64,000 nt of DNA, taken from assembly GCF_001522585.2 (NCBI RefSeq), contig NZ_CP013373.1, forward strand, positions 3,100,001 to 3,164,000, in the 5' to 3' direction. This document shows, piece after piece, positions 58,592-64,000 of the stretch (positions are counted from its first letter, which is position 1; each line of letters begins with the position of its first letter). The translations under genes and the position numbers were made by a program. Origin of the DNA: Burkholderia sp. NRF60-BP8 (GTDB taxonomy: Bacteria > Pseudomonadota > Gammaproteobacteria > Burkholderiales > Burkholderiaceae). The notes under the pieces are model-generated. The model was not told where the DNA came from. It made no database searches and saw only the letters and a program-made list of their open reading frames with translations.

Positions 58592-60409
58592 ATGAATCAC
58601 TTCCCCAAACTGCTGTCGTCGCAGATCGGTTTCGACGTCGCGCAGACGATGCTCGAATACTTCGATCGCCATTACCGGATCTTCCGCGAAGCGGCGGTCG
58701 ATGCGAAGACGCTGTTCGAGCGCGGCGACTGGCACGGGCTGCAGCGGCTCGCGCGCGAGCGGATCACGTCGTACGACGATCGCGTGAAGGAATGCGTCGA
58801 GGTGCTGGAAGACGAGTACGACGCGGAGAACATCGACGACGAAGTGTGGCAGCAGATCAAGCTGCACTACATCGGGCTGCTCACGTCGCACCGCCAGCCC
58901 GAGTGCGCGGAAACCTTCTTCAATTCGGTGTGCTGCAAGATCCTGCACCGCTCGTATTTCAACAACGATTTCATCTTCGTGCGCCCGGCGATCTCGACCG
59001 AGTACCTCGAGAACGACGAGCCGGCCGCGAAGCCGACCTACCGCGCGTACTACCCGGGCACCGACGGGCTCGCGGTCACGCTCGAGCGCATCGTCACGAA
59101 CTTCCAGCTCGAGCCGGCGTTCGAGGATCTCGCGCGCGACATCGGCTGCGTGATGCAGGCGATCGACGACGAATTCGGCCACTTCGACGAAGCGCCGAAT
59201 TTCCAGATCCACGTGCTGTCGTCGCTGTTCTTCCGCAACAAGAGCGCATACATCGTCGGCCGCATCATCAACGCCGACCGCGTGCTGCCGTTCGCCGTGC
59301 CGATCCGCCACGTGCGCCCGGGCCTGCTCGCGCTCGACACCGTGCTGCTGCGCCGCGACCTGCTGCAGATCATCTTCAGCTTCTCGCATTCGTACTTCCT
59401 CGTCGACATGGGCGTGCCGTCCGCGTACGTGGATTTCCTCTGCACGATCATGCCGGGCAAGCCGAAGGCCGAGATCTACACGTCGGTCGGGCTGCAGAAG
59501 CAGGGCAAGAACCTGTTCTACCGCGACCTGCTGCACCACCTGTCGCATTCGAGCGACCGCTTCATCGTCGCGCCCGGGATCAAGGGCCTCGTGATGCTCG
59601 TGTTCACGCTGCCGTCGTTCCCGTACGTGTTCAAGATCATCAAGGACCACTTCCCGCCGCCGAAGGACACGACGCGCGCGCAGATCATGGAGAAGTACCA
59701 GCTCGTGAAGCGCCACGACCGCCTCGGGCGGATGGCCGACACGCTCGAGTATTCGAGCGTCGCGCTGCCGCTCGCGCGGCTCGATCACGCGCTCGTGCGC
59801 GAACTCGAGAAGGAAGTGCCGTCGCTGCTCGAATACGAGGACGACAAGCTCGTGATCAAGCACCTGTACATCGAGCGCCGGATGACGCCGCTCAACCTGT
59901 ACCTGCAGAACGGCACCGACGCGGACGTCGAGCATGGCGTGAAGGAATACGGCAACGCGGTGAAGGAGCTGATGAAGGCCAACATCTTTCCGGGCGACAT
60001 GCTGTACAAGAACTTCGGCGTCACGCGCCACGGCCGCGTCGTGTTCTACGACTACGACGAGATCGAGTACCTGACCGACTGCAACGTGCGGCGCGTGCCG
60101 CCGCCGCGCAACGAGGAAGACGAGCTGTCCGGCGAACCGTGGTATACCGTCGGCCCGCACGACATCTTTCCGGAGACCTACGGACCGTTCCTGCTCGGCG
60201 ACCCGCGCGTGCGCGACGTCTTCATGAAGCATCACGCGGACTTTTTCGATCCCGCGCTGTGGCAGGCGAGCAAGGACAAGCTGATGCAGGGCGAGTTGCC
60301 CGATTTTTATCCGTACGACGCAGCGCTGCGCTTTTGCGTGCGCTACCCCGCGCGCTTCGGCGCGACGGACCGGAACGACGGCGAAGGCGGCGCGCAGCGC
60401 GCCGCCTGA
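58592..60409 (+). CDS. aceK: Isocitrate dehydrogenase kinase/phosphatase
   Basis: Bifunctional enzyme that inactivates or reactivates isocitrate dehydrogenase by phosphorylation, steering carbon into the glyoxylate bypass during growth on acetate or fatty acids. The 605-residue protein is the expected length (E. coli 578). Its ATP-binding loop is [24 protein letters not shown] and the catalytic core includes [11 protein letters not shown] and [21 protein letters not shown] 9-bp hairpin overlaps the stop (60386-60406). aceA and aceB are not in the window. The acetate permease gene lies in the same segment but far away. Confidence 0.96.
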   Translation: MNHFPKLLSSQIGFDVAQTMLEYFDRHYRIFREAAVDAKTLFERGDWHGLQRLARERITSYDDRVKECVEVLEDEYDAENIDDEVWQQIKLHYIGLLTSHRQPECAETFFNSVCCKILHRSYFNNDFIFVRPAISTEYLENDEPAAKPTYRAYYPGTDGLAVTLERIVTNFQLEPAFEDLARDIGCVMQAIDDEFGHFDEAPNFQIHVLSSLFFRNKSAYIVGRIINADRVLPFAVPIRHVRPGLLALDTVLLRRDLLQIIFSFSHSYFLVDMGVPSAYVDFLCTIMPGKPKAEIYTSVGLQKQGKNLFYRDLLHHLSHSSDRFIVAPGIKGLVMLVFTLPSFPYVFKIIKDHFPPPKDTTRAQIMEKYQLVKRHDRLGRMADTLEYSSVALPLARLDHALVRELEKEVPSLLEYEDDKLVIKHLYIERRMTPLNLYLQNGTDADVEHGVKEYGNAVKELMKANIFPGDMLYKNFGVTRHGRVVFYDYDEIEYLTDCNVRRVPPPRNEEDELSGEPWYTVGPHDIFPETYGPFLLGDPRVRDVFMKHHADFFDPALWQASKDKLMQGELPDFYPYDAALRFCVRYPARFGATDRNDGEGGAQRAA

Positions 60410-60465
60410 CGCCGGCAACACCGCAATCATGATCGACCCGATTTCCGCCAACGGAATCCACACCG

Positions 60466-61233
60466 ATGACTACCCAAGACAATCCGCTTTCACATCTGTT
60501 CGACAACAACGATGCCTGGGTCAAGCGCCAGCTCGCCGACGATCCCGATTTCTTCGCACGGCTCGCCGACCAGCAGGCGCCGGAATATCTGTGGATCGGC
60601 TGCTCTGATTCGCGCGTGCCGGCCAACCAGATCATCGGCCTGCCGCCGGGCGAGGTGTTCGTCCACCGCAACATCGCGAACGTCGTCGTGCACAGTGACC
60701 TGAACTGCCTGTCGGTAATCCAGTTCGCGGTCGACATCCTGCGCGTGAAGCACATCATGGTCGTCGGCCACTACGGCTGCTCGGGCGTGAACGCGGCGCT
60801 GCACAACCGCCGCGTCGGCCTCGCGGACAACTGGCTGCATCACGTGCAGGACGTGCGCGAGCGCCATGCGGCGCTGCTCGACGAATGGCCGGTCGGCGAA
60901 GCGCGCTACCGCCGCCTGATCGAGCTGAATTCGATCGAACAGGTCGTCAACGTGTGCCGCACGACGATCGTCAACGACGCATGGGCGCGCGGCCAGTCGC
61001 TGACCGTGCACGGGCTCGTGTACGGCGTGCACGACGGCCGGATGCGCAACCTCGGGATGGCCGTGTCGAACTTCGACGCGCTCGACGAGACCTACCGGCG
61101 CTGCGTGGCGGCGCTGACCGTACGCGGCCAGCATGCGCCCGACAACGACATGGTCGCGGCGGACGCCGCGCAGATCGACGGCGTCGCGCAGGCGGTCGCC
61201 GCCACGCTCAAGCCGTGCGACGACGCGCAGTAA
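60466..61233 (+). CDS. Beta-class carbonic anhydrase
   Basis: Interconverts CO2 and bicarbonate, which supports carboxylases. The 255-residue protein has the zinc ligands C46, D48 and R50 in CSDSRVPANQIIG, and H102 and C105 in GHYGCSGV, the full set for a beta-type enzyme. Length is in the normal range with a short C-terminal extension. It starts 56 bases after aceK and might be co-transcribed with it. Confidence 0.94.
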   Translation: MTTQDNPLSHLFDNNDAWVKRQLADDPDFFARLADQQAPEYLWIGCSDSRVPANQIIGLPPGEVFVHRNIANVVVHSDLNCLSVIQFAVDILRVKHIMVVGHYGCSGVNAALHNRRVGLADNWLHHVQDVRERHAALLDEWPVGEARYRRLIELNSIEQVVNVCRTTIVNDAWARGQSLTVHGLVYGVHDGRMRNLGMAVSNFDALDETYRRCVAALTVRGQHAPDNDMVAADAAQIDGVAQAVAATLKPCDDAQ

Positions 61234-61345
61234 CGTGCAATGACGCGCCAGCCGCCCGACGGCGGCTGCCGCGCGGGCGCAGCGCGCATCGAACGGATCT
61301 GACACCGGCACTGCCACGGCGGCGCCAACCCAAGGAGCGACGGGC

Positions 61346-62023
61346 ATGAAAACCGTATTGATCGTCGGTGCATCGCGCGGCCTCGGCCGCGAATTCGTCC
61401 GGCAATACCGGCGCGACGGCTGGAACGTGATCGCCACCGCGCGCGACGCGGCGTCGCTCGACGCGTTGCGCGCGCTCGGCGCGCAGCCGCATGCGCTCGA
61501 CATCGCGCAGCCCGAGCAGATCGCGGCGCTCGGCTGGAAGCTCGACGGCGAGCGGCTCGATGCGGCCGTGCTGGTGTCGGGCGTGTACGGGCCGCGCACC
61601 GAAGGCGTCGAGACGATCACCGCCGAGGATTTCGACGCGGTGATGCATACGAACGTGCGCGGGCCGATGCAGTTGCTGCCGATCCTGCTGCCGCTCGTCG
61701 AGGACGCGCGCGGCGTGCTGGCCGTCGTGTCGAGCCGGATGGGCAGCATCGCCGAGGCGACCGGCACGACGGGCTGGCTGTACCGCGCGAGCAAGGCCGC
61801 GCTGAACGACGCGCTGCGCATCGCGTCGCTGCAGACGCGCCATGCCGCGTGCATTTCGCTGCATCCCGGCTGGGTGCGCACCGACATGGGCGGCGCGCAA
61901 GCCGCGATCGATCCGGAAACGAGCGTGACCGGCATGCGTCGCGTCATCGCCGAATCCGCTTCGGACGTGTCCCAGGCGAACGGCCGGTTCTTCCAGTACG
62001 ACGGCATCGAGCTCAGTTGGTGA
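61346..62023 (+). CDS. Short-chain dehydrogenase/reductase
   Basis: 225-residue SDR. The cofactor motif VGASRGLGREFVRQY is at the N-terminus, the catalytic Ser is in VVSSRMGS, and Tyr-Lys is in LYRASKAALND. The usual NAG motif is replaced by VSGVYGP, so it is an atypical member. AGGAGCG precedes the ATG. Substrate unknown. The next gene starts 39 bases later on the same strand. Confidence 0.87.
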   Translation: MKTVLIVGASRGLGREFVRQYRRDGWNVIATARDAASLDALRALGAQPHALDIAQPEQIAALGWKLDGERLDAAVLVSGVYGPRTEGVETITAEDFDAVMHTNVRGPMQLLPILLPLVEDARGVLAVVSSRMGSIAEATGTTGWLYRASKAALNDALRIASLQTRHAACISLHPGWVRTDMGGAQAAIDPETSVTGMRRVIAESASDVSQANGRFFQYDGIELSW

Positions 62024-62062
62024 GCGGCGCCGGCAACCGGGCGTTGTTAATTCACATTCCGC

Positions 62063-62500
62063 ATGATTTTGAACCGACCTGACGCGTGCCCGTGCGGCGG
62101 CGCGTCCCCCGCGCGCACCGGCACAGCGCCGGCGCCGCGCTATGCGGCCTGCTGCGGCCGCTTCATCGACGGCGGCGAAGCCGCCCCGACCGCGCTCGAA
62201 TTGATGCGTTCGCGGTACAGCGCGTACGTGCTGGGCGCGACCGCTTACCTGCGCGCGACGTGGGCCGCGCGCACCTGCCCGCCCGATCTCGACGTCGACC
62301 CTGAAGCGCCGGACGCGCCGCGTTGGCTGGGCCTCGCGGTCAAACGCCACACGCCGCTCGACGACCGGCATGCGGAGGTCGAATTCGTGGCCCGCTACAA
62401 GGTCGGCGGACGCGCGTACCGGCTCCACGAGACGAGCCGCTTCGAGCGCGACGAGCACGGATCCTGGCGCTATGTCGACGGCGAAGTAAGTGAACGCTGA
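62063..62500 (+). CDS. YchJ-family protein with N-terminal cysteine cluster
   Basis: 145-residue protein of the UPF0225/YchJ family. Cysteines CPCGG near the N-terminus and ACCGRF (about residue 30) form a SEC-C-like zinc site, followed by MRSRYSAYVLGATAYLRATW and a C-terminal NTF2-like fold (VEFVARYKVGGRAYRLHETS). The role is unknown; the family has been noted in stress and redox contexts. It follows the SDR gene. Confidence 0.87.
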   Translation: MILNRPDACPCGGASPARTGTAPAPRYAACCGRFIDGGEAAPTALELMRSRYSAYVLGATAYLRATWAARTCPPDLDVDPEAPDAPRWLGLAVKRHTPLDDRHAEVEFVARYKVGGRAYRLHETSRFERDEHGSWRYVDGEVSER

Positions 62501-62606
62501 CAAATAGTTGCCATGTCAGACGCCGGGTAATTCCCGCATTGCACAACCCGATTTTGTCGGGCTACGATGGCCTCGAATTGGTCATGTTGCATGGCAGGGC
62601 TTACGG

Positions 62607-63878
62607 ATGGCGTTCAGCAAGGTATTGGTGGGATGGATGGCGGCCTGTGCGCTGTCGGCCGCTCAGGCCGGTACGCTGCCGAGCGCCAATACGGGTGCCG
62701 GCGCCAGCGGATCGCTCGCCCATGCTGGGCACTTCGACTACGCCGACGCGAACCTGCCGCAGGTCGCCGCCGACCTCAACGAGCAGGTGCTGCGCATTCC
62801 GGCCGACGCGTCGGGCGCCGTCACGCTCGAGGCGACGCTTTTCAAGCCGAACGGCCCCGGCCCGTTCCCGCTCGTCGTCTTCAACCACGGTAAAAATACC
62901 GGCGATCTCCATCTGCAGCCGCGCAGCCGGCCGCTCGCGTTCGCGCGCGAATTCGTGCGCCGCGGCTATGCGGTGATCGCGCCGAATCGCCAGGGCTTCG
63001 CCGGTTCGGACGGCACGTACCGGCAGGAAGGCTGCAACGTCGGCAAGAACGGCCTCGCGCAGGCCGCCGACGTCGATGCGACGGTGCGCTACATGTCGCG
63101 CCAGCCGTACGTCGATGCGTCGCGCATCGTCGTCGCCGGCACGTCGCACGGCGGCCTCGTGTCGATCGCATACGGCACCGAAGCCGCAGCGGGCGTACGC
63201 GGCATCATCAACTTCTCCGGCGGGCTGCGCCAGGACCTGTGCGACGGCTGGCAGCGCAACCTCGTCGACGCGTTCGACCAGTACGGCGCGCATACCGCCG
63301 TGCGGTCGCTGTGGCTGTACGGCGACAACGATTCGGTGTGGACGCCCGCGCTCGTTGCGCAAATGCACGACGCATACGTGTCGCACGGCACGCAGGCGCA
63401 GTTCATCGATTTCGGCCGCTACAAGGACGACGCGCACCGGCTGATCGTCGATCGCGACGGCGTGCCCGTGTGGTGGCCGGCCGTGCACGCGTTCCTCGCC
63501 GAACTGAATCTGCCGACCGCGGTGCGCTATGCGGTCGCGGACCCGCGCGAACCGAAGGCCACCGGCTATGCGTCGATCGATGCGGTCAACGCGGTGCCCT
63601 ACGTCGACGAAGCGGGCCGCGAAGGCTATCGCCGCTTCCTGAACCAGCATCCGAGCCGCGCGTTCGCGGTGTCGTCGGAAGGCGCGTGGTCATGGGCCGA
63701 AGGCGGCGACGACCCCATGGCGCTCGCGCTCGACAACTGCGCGAAGCAAGGTGCGGGCGCGTGCCGGCTGTATGCGGTCAACGACCGCGTCGTGTGGAGC
63801 GACAACACAACGCAGACGGCCGACAACGGCGACGATCACCCCCGCGACGTCGATACGCGCGCATTGGCTTCGCGCTGA
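62607..63878 (+). CDS. Secreted alpha/beta hydrolase (CocE/dienelactone hydrolase-like)
   Basis: 423-residue precursor with a signal peptide (MAFSKVLVGWMAACALSAAQA, cleavage near AAQA). The catalytic segments are VVFNHGKNTGDLHL, the nucleophile Ser in GTSHGGLVSIAYG, and an acid region LWLYGDNDSVWTP with the His in DDAHRLI. The C-terminal 120 residues add an extra domain of unclear function. It probably acts in the periplasm or outside the cell on esters or amides. The ATG at 62607 has AGGG upstream. Confidence 0.85.
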   Translation: MAFSKVLVGWMAACALSAAQAGTLPSANTGAGASGSLAHAGHFDYADANLPQVAADLNEQVLRIPADASGAVTLEATLFKPNGPGPFPLVVFNHGKNTGDLHLQPRSRPLAFAREFVRRGYAVIAPNRQGFAGSDGTYRQEGCNVGKNGLAQAADVDATVRYMSRQPYVDASRIVVAGTSHGGLVSIAYGTEAAAGVRGIINFSGGLRQDLCDGWQRNLVDAFDQYGAHTAVRSLWLYGDNDSVWTPALVAQMHDAYVSHGTQAQFIDFGRYKDDAHRLIVDRDGVPVWWPAVHAFLAELNLPTAVRYAVADPREPKATGYASIDAVNAVPYVDEAGREGYRRFLNQHPSRAFAVSSEGAWSWAEGGDDPMALALDNCAKQGAGACRLYAVNDRVVWSDNTTQTADNGDDHPRDVDTRALASR

Positions 63879-64000
63879 CGCGCGGCCGTCTTTCCCCTCG
63901 CTTCGCGCCCCCCGGGCCATTCACGATTAGCGCGGCGCTCCGCCGCCTGCTCGTCAAATCGAGCGCAAACCGCGTAACGCTCGTTTTGACGAGCAATCGG
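63879..64000. other. Gene-free end of the window
   Basis: No coding frame continues; contains the palindrome at 63948-63995 described separately. Confidence 0.5.
63948..63995. promoter_or_regulatory. 48-bp two-tier palindrome, probable operator
   Basis: Outer arms TGCTCGTCAAA (63948-63958) and TTTGACGAGCA (63985-63995), one T:T mismatch, and inner arms CGAGCG (63960-63965) with CGCTCG (63978-63983) around a 12-base loop. The size and symmetry fit a repressor operator for a gene beyond 64000, or a strong hairpin after the hydrolase gene. Confidence 0.55.

Overview
The window reads as a core-chromosome segment of a Burkholderia-type betaproteobacterium, most likely the B. cepacia complex. This rests on very high GC with GC-rich third codon positions, a PhaM-like PHB granule protein, AceK, a group I BirA next to CoaX, a MetH split in two, and several families typical of Burkholderiales (DUF2917, DUF3108, DUF3567, DUF1840). 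The species is inferred, not proven. No tRNA, rRNA, CRISPR array, insertion sequence or replication origin was recognised.

Layout. 1-2640 (minus): start of dctA, with a well-formed sigma-54 promoter and upstream palindrome, then the acetate permease actP and its DUF485 partner. 2744-8491 (minus): an acyl-CoA catabolic operon (CoA transferase, two acyl-CoA dehydrogenases resembling the PimC/PimD pair, FadB-like hydratase/dehydrogenase), divergent from a LysR regulator at 8751. 9803-14556: gamma-glutamyltransferase facing a tauABC-type sulfonate importer without tauD. 14814-20668: lipA, lipB, DUF2917/LysR pair, DUF493, D-amino-acid transaminase and the PBP5-type carboxypeptidase, i.e. the dacA-ybeD-lipB-lipA region with a regulator pair inserted. 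21189-22816: an AT-richer patch with a DUF6402-like protein and an overlapping small membrane protein, the only clearly accessory cargo. 23280-29220 (minus): hydrolase, 2Fe-2S ferredoxin, VanZ-like protein, and a four-gene Mla/Mce-type lipid ABC transporter. 29495-35487 (plus): nucleotidase and Sel1 protein, an unknown exported protein, birA-coaX, a small membrane protein. 35504-41542 (minus): heptose adenylyltransferase, a ferritin/acyl-ACP-desaturase-like di-iron protein, patatin, PhaM, enoyl-CoA hydratase and an FAH-family hydrolase, with a divergent IclR gene. 42651-55345 (mostly plus): DUF3108, DUF3567 with a structured-looking leader, the two metH halves, argS-SPOR-dsbA-SDR, and a DppA-like binding protein. 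55545-63878: ABC-F ATPase, MBL-fold hydrolase, aceK, beta-carbonic anhydrase, SDR, YchJ and a secreted alpha/beta hydrolase. The window ends in a large palindrome.

Functionally this is mainly housekeeping: C4-dicarboxylate and acetate uptake, acyl-CoA breakdown, lipoate assembly, cell-wall trimming, outer-membrane lipid transport, one-carbon/methionine metabolism, disulfide formation and glyoxylate-bypass control. The most unusual material is the DUF6402-like pair, several palindromic operators, and the leaders upstream of dacA and the DUF3567 gene.
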